Assembly (NCBI GenBank): GCA_031278025.1 | Contig: JAITLF010000139.1 | Span: forward strand, 1 to 7,293 | Length of the DNA: 7,293 nucleotides | Reading direction: 5' to 3' | Source of the DNA: Treponema sp. | GTDB lineage: Bacteria > Spirochaetota > Spirochaetia > Treponematales > Breznakiellaceae | In this document: positions 1 through 6,434 of the stretch, one piece after another | How positions within the stretch are numbered: the first letter of the stretch is position 1 | How the letters are laid out: each line of letters opens with the position of its first letter | The notes under the pieces: generated by a model | What the model was told of the DNA's origin: nothing | Databases searched by the model: none | What the model saw: only the letters and a program-made list of their open reading frames with translations | Position numbers and translations under genes: made by a program

Positions 1-84
1 GAAACCGACCGGCAAATAAAGGAAACCGGTCAACAAATGAAAGAGACCGACCTGCGAATAAAAGAGACCCAGCGCATTGTCGGG
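1..84 (+). repeat. 21-bp heptad-coding tandem repeat in paralogue 1
   Basis: Four consecutive 21-base units encode E-T-D-R-Q-I-K, E-T-G-Q-Q-M-K, E-T-D-L-R-I-K and E-T-Q-R-I-V-G. The unit length equals one coiled-coil heptad, so gain or loss of a unit keeps the frame. The array may extend upstream of the window. Confidence 0.6.
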
Positions 85-507
85 AACCTGGGCAACAGGC
101 TCGGCGATATAGCGGAGCAGCTTTTGACCCCGGGTTTACGGGGAAAATTCGAGGAATTCGGATTCTCCTTTGCGGAACTAAACCGCAATGTCGAATGGGA
201 AAACAAAAGCCATAATATTTTACTGGAACATGACGCCGTGCTGGAAAACGGTATACAGGCCATGATTGTCGAGGTAAAGGCAAAACTGGATAAGGCCGAC
301 ATTGACGAACAGATCAGCCGTATGGAAAAGGTTCGCCGGTATGCCGATCTTAAAAGCGATACCCGGCAATTTTTCTGCGCGATAGCCGCCCTGACCGCCC
401 CCAATAATGTAATCGCGTATGCCCTGTCAAACGGTTTTTACCTGATCATGCCTGCCGGCGAGGACGTAAAAGTAACAAAACCAACTTCCGAACCGAGGGT
501 TTGGTGA
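1..507 (+). CDS. Coiled-coil plus PD-(D/E)XK-like protein, 5'-truncated (paralogue 1)
   Basis: The reading frame is open from the first base, so the start lies upstream; 168 codons and a TGA stop are visible. An internal ATG at 37 is available but is unlikely to be the true start, because the heptads continue in frame before it. The N-terminal part consists of heptads of the form E-T-D-x-x-x-K (visible residues 1-23), predicted to be a coiled coil. A compact domain follows in which E39 (in GDIAEQ), D78 (in EHDAVLENG) and E91-V-K93 (in MIVEVKAKL) fit the E...D...ExK pattern of the PD-(D/E)XK nuclease fold. The visible part aligns without gaps, at about three-quarters identity, to the protein at 658-1272. 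Function is unknown. It resembles coiled-coil plus nuclease-fold DUF families (DUF3782-like), but that assignment is from memory. The nuclease fold is inferred from the motif only; no DNA-cutting activity is shown. Confidence 0.8.
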   Translation, partial: ETDRQIKETGQQMKETDLRIKETQRIVGNLGNRLGDIAEQLLTPGLRGKFEEFGFSFAELNRNVEWENKSHNILLEHDAVLENGIQAMIVEVKAKLDKADIDEQISRMEKVRRYADLKSDTRQFFCAIAALTAPNNVIAYALSNGFYLIMPAGEDVKVTKPTSEPRVW

Positions 508-525
508 TCCGCGTACTGATTGCCT

Positions 526-551
526 AAAAAAGGTGTCTGTCACCATTTTTT
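526..551. terminator. Short A-tract/hairpin/T-tract, possible bidirectional terminator
   Basis: A run of six A's precedes a GGTG stem (532-535), a TCTGT loop and a CACC stem (541-544), followed by one A and six T's (546-551). The A and T tracts can extend the stem, and each strand ends in a T-run. It lies 19 bases after the stop of paralogue 1, where a terminator would be expected. The G+C part of the stem is only 4 bp, so termination strength is uncertain. Similar GGTG-x-CACC hairpins flanked by A/T runs are, as I recall, common dispersed elements in several anaerobes, so it may also be a repeat copy. Confidence 0.45.
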
Positions 552-575
552 GACCTAACAAAACCCTGGCCGCCG

Positions 576-603
576 TTGCCATTTTTTCGGGGCAGCGTAT
601 ATT
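576..603 (+). promoter_or_regulatory. Possible sigma70-type promoter for paralogue 2
   Basis: TTGCCA (576-581) and TATATT (598-603) are separated by 16 bp and sit upstream of the gene at 658. The terminator-like hairpin lies just upstream, so separate transcription of paralogue 2 is plausible. Other A/T-rich hexamers nearby could also serve as the -10, so the exact assignment is uncertain. Confidence 0.4.
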
Positions 604-657
604 TTATAAGGACCCGTTTAGGATCGGCCTGGTACTGAACGGGTCACAGGAGAGATC

Positions 658-1272
658 ATGGGAGACACAACCGTACAATCGCGGGAACCGCCCCGGGGAG
701 TAACCTTTGAACAAGTCTGGGCGCTGATCCAGGAAACCGACCGGCAATTGAAAGAGACCGCCCTACAGTTCAAGGAAATGGGCGCGGAAACCGACCGGCG
801 AATGCAGGAGACCGACCGGCGAATAAAAGAAACCCAGCGCATTGTCGGCGACCTGGGCAACAGATTTGGCGACATAGCGGAGCAAATGCTTGTTCCCGAT
901 TTAGTCGACAAATTCGAACAATTTGGTTTTAGTTTCAGGAAACTAAACCGCAATGTTCGTTGGAAGGAAAAAGAGCATAATCTTTCAATGGAACATGACG
1001 CCGTGCTGGAAAACGGTACACAGGTCATGATTGTCGAGGTAAAGTCGAAACTGAATACGGTAGACATTGACGAACAGATCCGGCGTATGGAAGAAGTCCG
1101 CCGGTATGCCGATCTTGAAGGCGATACCCGGCAATTTTTCTGCGCGATAGCCGCCCTGACCGGCCTCGACAGGGTAATCAAATACGCCTTGTCGAACGGC
1201 CTTTATCTGATCATGCCTTCCGGAGAAGACGTAGTGGTAACAAAGCCGGCCTCCGAACCGAGGATTTGGTAA
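658..1272 (+). CDS. Coiled-coil plus PD-(D/E)XK-like protein (paralogue 2, complete)
   Basis: This is a 204-residue protein. The ATG at 658 is preceded by AGGAGAG (648-654), a good ribosome binding site. Residues 1-25 are a short leader and residues 26-63 are heptads (ETDRQLK, ETALQFK, a four-residue interruption, ETDRRMQ, ETDRRIK), a predicted coiled coil and probable oligomerisation arm. Residues 64-204 form an alpha/beta domain carrying E75, D114 and E127-V-K129, the spacing expected of a PD-(D/E)XK active site. There is no signal peptide or membrane segment, so it is probably cytoplasmic. It is the tandem paralogue of the gene at 1-507: the aligned 147 residues differ at about 37 positions with no gaps, and the DNA similarity continues roughly ten bases past the stop codons, which indicates duplication. 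The catalytic residues are conserved in both copies, which suggests function is kept. The biological role is unknown. A nucleic-acid-processing or mobile-element-linked role would be a guess. Confidence 0.85.
   Translation: MGDTTVQSREPPRGVTFEQVWALIQETDRQLKETALQFKEMGAETDRRMQETDRRIKETQRIVGDLGNRFGDIAEQMLVPDLVDKFEQFGFSFRKLNRNVRWKEKEHNLSMEHDAVLENGTQVMIVEVKSKLNTVDIDEQIRRMEEVRRYADLEGDTRQFFCAIAALTGLDRVIKYALSNGLYLIMPSGEDVVVTKPASEPRIW
733..849 (+). repeat. 21-bp heptad-coding tandem repeat in paralogue 2
   Basis: 21-base units start at 733, 754, 787, 808 and 829, with a 12-base partial unit at 775-786 that breaks the heptad phase. Units beginning GAAACCGACCGGC or GAGACCGACCGGC are nearly identical in DNA, which points to slippage-type expansion and not only protein-level convergence. 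The number and order of units differ from the array in paralogue 1. Confidence 0.65.
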
Positions 1273-1333
1273 TCCGCATATCAAAAGAAGGAGATTACCG
1301 GATGCCCCTTTCGATAAGTACAGGACGTGGCAA

Positions 1334-1397
1334 AGTGCGCACTGGGCCTGTCGGAGTGCCATACTATTGCGCCGGGCACTGAGCCTGTCGAAGTGCC
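1334..1397. repeat. Pair of REP-like imperfect palindromes
   Basis: Two 22-bp copies lie at 1339-1360 and 1376-1397 and match at 20 of 22 bases. Both have the plan GCACT - G(G/A)GCCTGTCG(G/A) - AGTGCC, with GCACT and AGTGC arms that can form a stem. The first copy is joined to another AGTGC half, making the perfect 10-bp palindrome AGTGCGCACT (1334-1343). The core resembles the GAGCCTGTCGA motif of short palindromic repeats dispersed in many bacterial genomes; that link is from memory. It sits between paralogue 2 and the liv promoter and could limit read-through or simply be a dispersed element. Confidence 0.6.
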
Positions 1398-1420
1398 TCC
1401 CTTCTAATTACGATGGTATC

Positions 1421-1449
1421 TTGTCTTTTTTCCGCATCTTCTTTATACT
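1421..1449 (+). promoter_or_regulatory. sigma70-type promoter of the liv operon
   Basis: TTGTCT (1421-1426) and TATACT (1444-1449) are separated by exactly 17 bp, each close to consensus. The predicted transcript starts near 1456 and gives a leader of about 30 bases before the livK ATG. The leader is A/T-rich and too short for a riboswitch. No operator palindrome overlapping the promoter is obvious; the REP-like repeats end 24 bases upstream of the -35 element. Confidence 0.7.
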
Positions 1450-1485
1450 ATTTTTCAAAATCTTAAAGGTTATTATGGAGGTACT

Positions 1486-2655
1486 ATGAAAAGCATTGAA
1501 AAAATTTGGGGAATCGCTCTAATTCTGGCCCTGGCGGCCCTGCCCGTGTTTGCCGGGGGTGGCCGGCAGACCGGAACAGCCGGGGACGTCATCAAGATCG
1601 GGGTATTTGAACCCATGACCGGAGCCAATGCCGCGGGCGGCGCCATGGAAGTCGAGGGTATCAGGCTTGCCAATGAGCTTAACCCTACGGTAGAAGTGGC
1701 GGGAAAAACCTACAAGGTGGAACTCGTCGTGGTGGATAACAAGTCCGACAAGGTAGAGGCGGCCAATGCCGTACAGCGCCTGGTGGACAGTGACAAGGTC
1801 CAGGTCATCCTGGGTTCCTGGGGTTCCTCCCTGGCCATGGCCGGGGGTGAAGTCGCCAAAGACGCGCGGATTCCGGTAATCGGTCTGTCCTGCACTAACC
1901 CCCTGGTAACCGCGGGGAACGACTACTACTTCCGGGTATGCTTCATCGATCCCTTCCAGGGAACGGTTATGGCAAACTACGCCTTCCGGGATCTGGGCGC
2001 CAAAACCGCGGTCATCGTTCAGGAAGTTTCCAACGATTATTCGGTGGGTCTGGCGAAGTTCTTCTCCGATAATTTCAAGGCCCTGACCGGCAACCCCAAC
2101 GCGGTTCTTACCACGGTCAACTACAACACCGGCGATCAGGATTTCAGCGCCCAGCTCACCTCCATCCGGTCCCTGAACCCGGACGTGATCTTCGCCCCCG
2201 GCAACTACACCGAATCGGCCCTGGTGATCAGGCAGGCCCGGGAACTGGGAATCAACGTCCCCATCATCGGCGGCGACACCTGGGAAACTCCGGAATTCAT
2301 CGATGTCGGCAGGGACCGGGTCGAAGGGGCGGTGTTCTCCACCTTCTTCGCCTCCGAACACGCGGCTTCCCCGGTGGCGGAAACCTTCCTCAAAGAATAC
2401 CGCAGCCGGTACAACAAGGAACCCGCGGCGGTTACCGCCCTGGGCTATGACGGTTACCTCGTGGCCCTGGACGCCATCAAGCGGGCGGGTTCCGTTGAAC
2501 CCCAGAAGATCCGTGACGCCATCGCGGTGACCAAAGGTTTTGTGGGCGCGGCCGGAACCGTTACCCTGGACGCCAATGGGGACGCCACCAAAAGCGCCTT
2601 TATCAAAGTCGTTCAGGGCGGGAAATTCGTATTCAAGACCATCGTAAATCCGTAA
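1486..2655 (+). CDS. livK: Branched-chain/neutral amino acid ABC transporter, substrate-binding protein
   Basis: This 389-residue protein binds the transported amino acid outside the inner membrane and delivers it to the LivH/LivM channel. The ATG at 1486 has GGAGG at 1477-1481, four bases upstream. Residues 1-23 are a signal peptide: a K2/K6 basic end, a hydrophobic core and V-F-A before G24-G25-G26. There is no lipobox cysteine, so the protein appears to be cleaved by signal peptidase I and not lipidated. The mature part is a type I periplasmic-binding fold (Peripla_BP_6, LivJ/LivK type): the first strand and P-loop-like turn at about 36-52 (IKIGVFEPMTG), a GSWGSS ligand loop at 110-115 and an S-C-T-N-P segment at 135-139, which matches the site where LivJ-type proteins hold the amino acid backbone. 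The length is normal for the family. The neighbouring livHMGF genes fix the system. The exact ligand cannot be read from sequence; leucine-type amino acids are likely, while other amino acids or amides are possible. Confidence 0.93.
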   Translation: MKSIEKIWGIALILALAALPVFAGGGRQTGTAGDVIKIGVFEPMTGANAAGGAMEVEGIRLANELNPTVEVAGKTYKVELVVVDNKSDKVEAANAVQRLVDSDKVQVILGSWGSSLAMAGGEVAKDARIPVIGLSCTNPLVTAGNDYYFRVCFIDPFQGTVMANYAFRDLGAKTAVIVQEVSNDYSVGLAKFFSDNFKALTGNPNAVLTTVNYNTGDQDFSAQLTSIRSLNPDVIFAPGNYTESALVIRQARELGINVPIIGGDTWETPEFIDVGRDRVEGAVFSTFFASEHAASPVAETFLKEYRSRYNKEPAAVTALGYDGYLVALDAIKRAGSVEPQKIRDAIAVTKGFVGAAGTVTLDANGDATKSAFIKVVQGGKFVFKTIVNP

Positions 2656-2678
2656 CCGGGCAGGAAGATATTTATAAG

Positions 2679-2778
2679 AGGGGGGAAGCCTCCCCCCTGG
2701 CTCCAGCCCGTCGGGCTTCCGCCACCCCCCTCAGCGGGGGCGGAGGCCCCCGCAACGCCCCCTGAAGAGGCCGGGGCG
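2679..2778 (+). promoter_or_regulatory. G+C-rich hairpin array between livK and livH
   Basis: The 160-base gap between livK and livH contains at least three strong stem-loops. AGGGGGGA/TCCCCCCT (2679-2698) is 8 bp with an AGCC loop. GCGGGGGC/GCCCCCGC (2734-2753) is 8 bp with a GGAG loop. CGCCCC/GGGGCG (2756-2778) is 6 bp around an 11-base loop. A smaller AGCCC/GGGCT stem lies at 2705-2717. GGAAGCC (2684-2690) is also the exact complement of GGCTTCC (2714-2720), giving an alternative pairing exclusive with the first hairpin. No T-run follows any stem, so these are not classic intrinsic terminators. The likely role is 3' protection of livK mRNA or partial termination, so that livK is expressed above livHMGF. 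A dispersed repeat element is the alternative. Confidence 0.65.
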
Positions 2779-2815
2779 GGATACCGGGTCCTCACTGAAC
2801 GCCGCGGAGGGTGTC

Positions 2816-3709
2816 GTGACATTCGAACTCTTTCTACAGCATCTTTCCAATGCCCTGGCCTTGGGCAGTCTCTATGCCCTGATCGCCATAGGCTATACCA
2901 TGGTGTACGGGATTCTCCGGCTTATCAACTTTGCCCACGGGGACATTTTTATGCTGGGGGGGTATATCGCGTTCTACGGGATTACCCTCCTCGTTATGCC
3001 CTGGTGGGTCGCGTTCATCGTCGCCCTGGGACTAACGGGGATCTTCGGCATCGGTCTTGAACGGGTGGCCTACAAGCCCCTCAGAAATTCCCCGAAGATA
3101 TCCATCATGATCAGTGCCATAGGGGCGTCCTTCCTGTTGGAGAATCTGGCAACCGTTATTTTCGGGGGCCGGCCCAAGGGATTCCCGGCTCCGGTCTTTT
3201 TCAACGAGGTTGTTCACATCGGATCGGTGTCGGTGCTGGTTATCAGCCTGGTGATCCCGGTCCTGGCGGCAATACTGCTCACCGTCCTGCTCGTTGTCGT
3301 GCACCGGACAAAAACCGGCATGGCCATGCGGGCGGTGTCCACGGATTTGGCCGCGGCGCGGCTTATGGCCATCGACGTGAACCGGATCGTGTCCTTTACC
3401 TTTGGCACGGGATCGGTGCTGGCCGCCATAGGCGGGGTCATGTGGGCGATCAAGTACCCCCAACTAAACCCCACCATGGGGATGATGCCGGGGCTCAAGT
3501 GCTTCATAGCCGCGGTGATAGGCGGCATAGGCAACATAGGCGGGGCGGTCCTGGGGGGCCTTCTCCTGGGGCTTATAGAACTTATGATCATCGCCTTTCT
3601 GCCCACGCTTACGGGGTACAAGGATGCGTTTGCCTTTGTCCTCCTCATCATCGTTCTCCTGGTGAAGCCTTCGGGGCTGCTGGGTAAAAACCAGGTAGAA
3701 AAAGTGTGA
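2816..3709 (+). CDS. livH: Branched-chain amino acid ABC transporter, LivH permease
   Basis: This 297-residue inner-membrane permease is one half of the translocation channel for the substrate bound by LivK. The start is GTG at 2816, supported by GGAGG at 2806-2810 with five bases of spacing; the predicted protein then opens directly with the first membrane helix. It is strongly hydrophobic with about eight membrane segments. The family motif GYTMVYG...NFAHGD...GGY falls at about residues 26-50. The cytoplasmic coupling loop T-G-M-A-M-R-A-V-S at about 166-176 would contact the ATPases, and the G-L-K-x-F-x-A-A-V-I-G-G-I-G-N-I-G-G-A segment typical of LivH lies at about 226-244. The length is normal. 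It is followed after 10 bases by livM. A GTG start and the hairpins upstream would both lower its expression relative to livK. Confidence 0.93.
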   Translation: MTFELFLQHLSNALALGSLYALIAIGYTMVYGILRLINFAHGDIFMLGGYIAFYGITLLVMPWWVAFIVALGLTGIFGIGLERVAYKPLRNSPKISIMISAIGASFLLENLATVIFGGRPKGFPAPVFFNEVVHIGSVSVLVISLVIPVLAAILLTVLLVVVHRTKTGMAMRAVSTDLAAARLMAIDVNRIVSFTFGTGSVLAAIGGVMWAIKYPQLNPTMGMMPGLKCFIAAVIGGIGNIGGAVLGGLLLGLIELMIIAFLPTLTGYKDAFAFVLLIIVLLVKPSGLLGKNQVEKV

Positions 3710-3719
3710 GGGGGCGGCT

Positions 3720-4829
3720 ATGGCAGTAACTGTAAAGGCGGCGGTAAATACCGTATCGAAGAAAACCAATCTTGTTTTAACCCTTGCCGCCGCGGTTTTG
3801 GCGTTGGCCTTTATCCTTCTGGCGGACAAGGCCTTCGGTTCATTTTCCCTGCGCATATTCAACCTCTGCGGGATCTACATCATCCTCGCCCTGTCCCTGA
3901 ACCTTATCAACGGGTTTACGGGACTCTTTTCCCTGGGCCACGCGGGTTTCATGGCGATAGGGGCCTATGTCAGCGCCCTTCTTACCATGAGCCCCGCCCA
4001 AAAGGAGATGAATTTCTTCCTGGCCCCCATCGTGCCGGTTCTGGCAAACGTACAGCTCCCCTTTATCCCCGCCCTTATTATCGCGGGCGCGGCGGCGGCT
4101 CTGGCAGGGTTCCTCATCGGCACGCCGGTGCTGCGGCTCCGGGACGATTATCTGGCCATAGCGACCCTGGGTTTTTCCGAGATAATCCGGGTAGTGCTGA
4201 CCAACCTTCAATCCGTAACCAACGGCGCTCTGGGCCTCTAGGGGCTGCCGAAATATTCGACCACCTGGATGGTCTGGGCCCTGGCGATACTTTCGATAGT
4301 GTTCATGGCGGCGCTTATCAACTCGGCTTTCGGCCGGGCCTGCAAGGCGATCCGGGACAACGAGATCGCCGCCCAGGCGATGGGGATCGCCGTAGCCCGG
4401 GTAAAAATCGTAAGTTTTACCCTTTCCAGTTTTATCGCCGGAGTGGGCGGCGCGCTGCTAGGGCATTTTATGAACACCATAGACCCCAAGATGTTTACCT
4501 TCAGCCTGACCTACAACATCGTACTTATCGTTGTCCTGGGGGGCAACGGCAGTATCTCCGGCTCCGTGATAGCTGCCATCGTAGTGACTATTTCCATGGA
4601 ACTTCTCCGTTTCCTGGACGGCCCTTTGAACCTCCTCTTTATCCGGACCCAGGGCTTGCCGGGCCTGCGCATGGTAGTGTTCAGCGTGCTGTTACTGGTG
4701 GTAGTCATCTACAGGCAGCAGGGTTTAATGGGCAAAAAAGAATTCTCCTGGAATTTTGTGCTGGCGTCGCCCCTTGCCGCAAAAATTAAATCGGGCCTAA
4801 AGGCTAAACCGCCGGCGGGGAGGCGCTGA
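3720..4829 (+). pseudogene. livM: LivM permease gene interrupted by an in-frame TAG
   Basis: The gene starts at ATG 3720, with AGGGGG at 3709-3714. It would encode a 369-residue LivM permease, but codon 174 (4239-4241) is TAG. The first part (residues 1-173) has a basic N-terminus, several membrane helices and the family motif S-L-G-H-A-G-F-M-A-I-G-A-Y, and ends T-N-G-A-L-G-L. The same frame resumes at once with G-L-P-K-Y and runs through the ATPase-contact loop G-R-A-C-K-A-I-R-D-N-E-I-A-A-Q-A-M-G-I and the final helices to TGA at 4827-4829. LivM proteins normally read N-G-x-x-G-L-x-G-(I/L)-P across this point, so exactly one residue is replaced by the stop. AAG or CAG would become TAG by a single change. 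No other damage is visible. The ATG at 4269 lacks a good ribosome binding site, so efficient restart is doubtful. A sequencing error, a recent nonsense mutation and stop read-through all remain possible. Confidence 0.85.
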
Positions 4830-5584
4830 TGCTGGAAACAAAAGACGTTACCATGCAGTTCGGCGGCCTTACCGCGGTCGCCGGTTTTTCGATCACCGTA
4901 AGCGATGACGAGATCGTCGGACTCATAGGCCCCAACGGGGCGGGCAAGACCACGGCCTTCAACGTGATCACCGGGGTCTACGCCCCTACCAAAGGCGCCA
5001 TCCTGTTTAACGGGAAAAGTATTGCCGGCAAGGTCCCCCACAAGATTACGGAGACCGGTATCGCGCGGACCTTCCAGAATATTCGCCTTTTTCACGAGAT
5101 GACGGTACTGGAGAACATTCTCGTCGCCTGCAACCTCAGAGAGCGGCCAAACCTGTTCGAATCGGTACTCCACCTGCCCCCGTACATGGCGCGGGAAAAG
5201 AAGGCGCGCCGGTTTGCCCGGGACCTGCTTGGTTCCGTGGGCCTCCTGGAAAACGCGGACGACAACGCGGTATCGCTGCCCTACGGAAAGCAGCGCCGCC
5301 TGGAGATTGTCCGCGCCCTGGCAACGGAACCCAAACTCCTGCTTCTGGACGAACCCGCCGCGGGGATGAATCCCCAGGAATCCCAGGAGCTTATGGATTT
5401 TATCCTCAGGATACGGGACGAATTCAAGATCGCTGTACTGTTGATCGAACACCACATGCAGGTAGCTATGGGCATCTGCGCCCGGCTCTACGTGCTGGAC
5501 TACGGCCTTACCATCGCCGAAGGGCCGCCCGCACAGATACGCAGGAATCAGAAGGTAATTGACGCCTACCTGGGGGTCGAGTGA
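4829..5584 (+). CDS. livG: Branched-chain amino acid ABC transporter, ATPase LivG
   Basis: This 251-residue cytoplasmic ATPase pairs with LivF to drive import through LivH/LivM. Motifs in order are Walker A G-P-N-G-A-G-K-T-T (34-42), Q-loop R-T-F-Q-N at 80-84, signature L-P-Y-G-K-Q at 150-155 (LivG proteins commonly have L-x-Y-G-x-Q and not LSGGQ), Walker B L-L-L-L-D-E-P at 170-176, and the switch histidine H208 in I-E-H-H-M. The insert after the Q-loop and the L-E-N-I-L-V segment are typical of LivG. The ATG at 4829 overlaps the livM stop (TGATG), implying translational coupling, with GGGGAGG at 4817-4823 as ribosome binding site. Coupling means that a premature stop in livM could also reduce LivG synthesis. 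All catalytic residues are intact. Confidence 0.95.
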   Translation: MLETKDVTMQFGGLTAVAGFSITVSDDEIVGLIGPNGAGKTTAFNVITGVYAPTKGAILFNGKSIAGKVPHKITETGIARTFQNIRLFHEMTVLENILVACNLRERPNLFESVLHLPPYMAREKKARRFARDLLGSVGLLENADDNAVSLPYGKQRRLEIVRALATEPKLLLLDEPAAGMNPQESQELMDFILRIRDEFKIAVLLIEHHMQVAMGICARLYVLDYGLTIAEGPPAQIRRNQKVIDAYLGVE

Positions 5585-6291
5585 TGTTGAAGCTTGAAGG
5601 TCTTTCGGTGTTTTACGGCGGCATCCATGCCCTCCGCGGCGTTGATCTGGAAGTTGCCGGCGGCAAGATCATCACCCTTATCGGCGCCAACGGCGCGGGC
5701 AAGAGTACCATGCTCAACAGCGTTGTGGGTCTGGTAAAGAGCGCCGCCGGCAAGATCCTCTGGAACGGGGAGGACATAGCCGGCCGCGATACGCGGGACA
5801 TTGTTTCCTCGGGCCTCGTGATGATCCCCGAGGGCCGCCATGTGTTTCCCAATTTAACGGTGGAAGAAAATCTGCGCCTCGGCGCCTACGCCCGTAGCGG
5901 CAAGGCGGCCATACACCGGGACCGGGACCGCTGCTACGCCCTGTTTCCCCGACTTAAAGAACGTATGCGGCAGAGCGCGGGCACCCTAAGCGGCGGCGAA
6001 CAGCAGATGCTTGCCGTTGCCCGGGGCCTTATGACCGACCCCAAACTCCTCATGCTGGATGAGCCTTCGCTGGGACTCGCGCCCCTGATATCCAGGATGA
6101 TTTTCGATATCATTAGGGAAATAAACCGGAACGGGACGACTGTCCTCCTCATCGAACAGAATGCCCGCGCCGCCCTGGAAATTGCCGACTACGCGTATGT
6201 ACTCGAGACAGGGGTCATCACCATGCAGGATACCGGCGCGGCGCTGCTCAACAACGACGGGATCAGGAAGGCGTACTTGGGCGAGGGATAA
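5584..6291 (+). CDS. livF: Branched-chain amino acid ABC transporter, ATPase LivF
   Basis: This 235-residue cytoplasmic ATPase is the second nucleotide-binding subunit of the importer. The ATG at 5584 overlaps the livG stop by one base (TGATG), the same arrangement as livM-livG. A GTG one codon earlier at 5581 is possible but less likely. From ATG 5584, Walker A is G-A-N-G-A-G-K-S-T (34-42), the Q-loop position reads P-E-G-R-H at 82-86 as usual in LivF, the signature is L-S-G-G-E-Q-Q at 135-141, and Walker B ends L-M-L-D-E-P at 156-161, followed by S-L-G-L-A-P. The switch region is I-E-Q-N, with glutamine in place of histidine, which is normal for LivF. The length and C-terminal A-Y-L-G-E-G match the family. 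It is the last gene of the operon; no clear intrinsic terminator follows. Confidence 0.95.
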   Translation: MLKLEGLSVFYGGIHALRGVDLEVAGGKIITLIGANGAGKSTMLNSVVGLVKSAAGKILWNGEDIAGRDTRDIVSSGLVMIPEGRHVFPNLTVEENLRLGAYARSGKAAIHRDRDRCYALFPRLKERMRQSAGTLSGGEQQMLAVARGLMTDPKLLMLDEPSLGLAPLISRMIFDIIREINRNGTTVLLIEQNARAALEIADYAYVLETGVITMQDTGAALLNNDGIRKAYLGEG

Positions 6292-6434
6292 GCGGGAAAG
6301 GTATTCATCGTGAACGCGCCGGCGAACAGAATTAAAAAACGCATGCAAATACACCCGCACATTTCGGAAAAGCGACTCTGCCTTTCAGATGCTTGCTTAG
6401 GGCCCTGTCCTGCGGAGTTTCATTGAGGGTAAAT
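6292..6434. other. Intergenic spacer between livF and tRNA-Pro, no gene seen
   Basis: This stretch separates the 3' end of livF from the 3' end of the oppositely oriented tRNA. A six-A run at 6334-6339 would be a T-run for minus-strand transcription, but the adjacent potential stem is short and full of wobble pairs. No convincing terminator for either transcript is visible. Short palindromes such as GGGCCC and GCATGC have no clear meaning. Confidence 0.5.

Noticed and set aside
566..587. TGGC/GCCA hairpin followed by six T's upstream of paralogue 2
   Set aside because: It has only 4 bp of stem with a 7-base loop, and it overlaps the proposed -35 element; a terminator here would be weak at best.
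618..1181. Long antisense open frame opposite paralogue 2, with a similar one opposite paralogue 1 (30-404)
   Set aside because: Both are mirror frames of the paralogues; they resemble each other only because the sense genes do. They are rich in serine and arginine and lack a convincing ribosome binding site.
1519..2361. 280-codon minus-strand open frame opposite livK
   Set aside because: It lies wholly within a well-supported livK gene, and its composition is the expected mirror of a high-GC3 coding sequence. No family motif is visible.
4709..5455. 248-codon minus-strand open frame spanning the livM end and livG
   Set aside because: It crosses two strongly conserved sense genes and has no recognisable domain or start signal.
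6326..6340. Possible intrinsic terminator for the tRNA (T-run on the minus strand)
   Set aside because: The upstream stem is about five pairs with two wobble pairs and a ten-base loop, too weak to call.
6343..6426. Short plus-strand frame of about 27 codons after livF
   Set aside because: It has no ribosome binding site, no recognisable pattern, and a length expected by chance.
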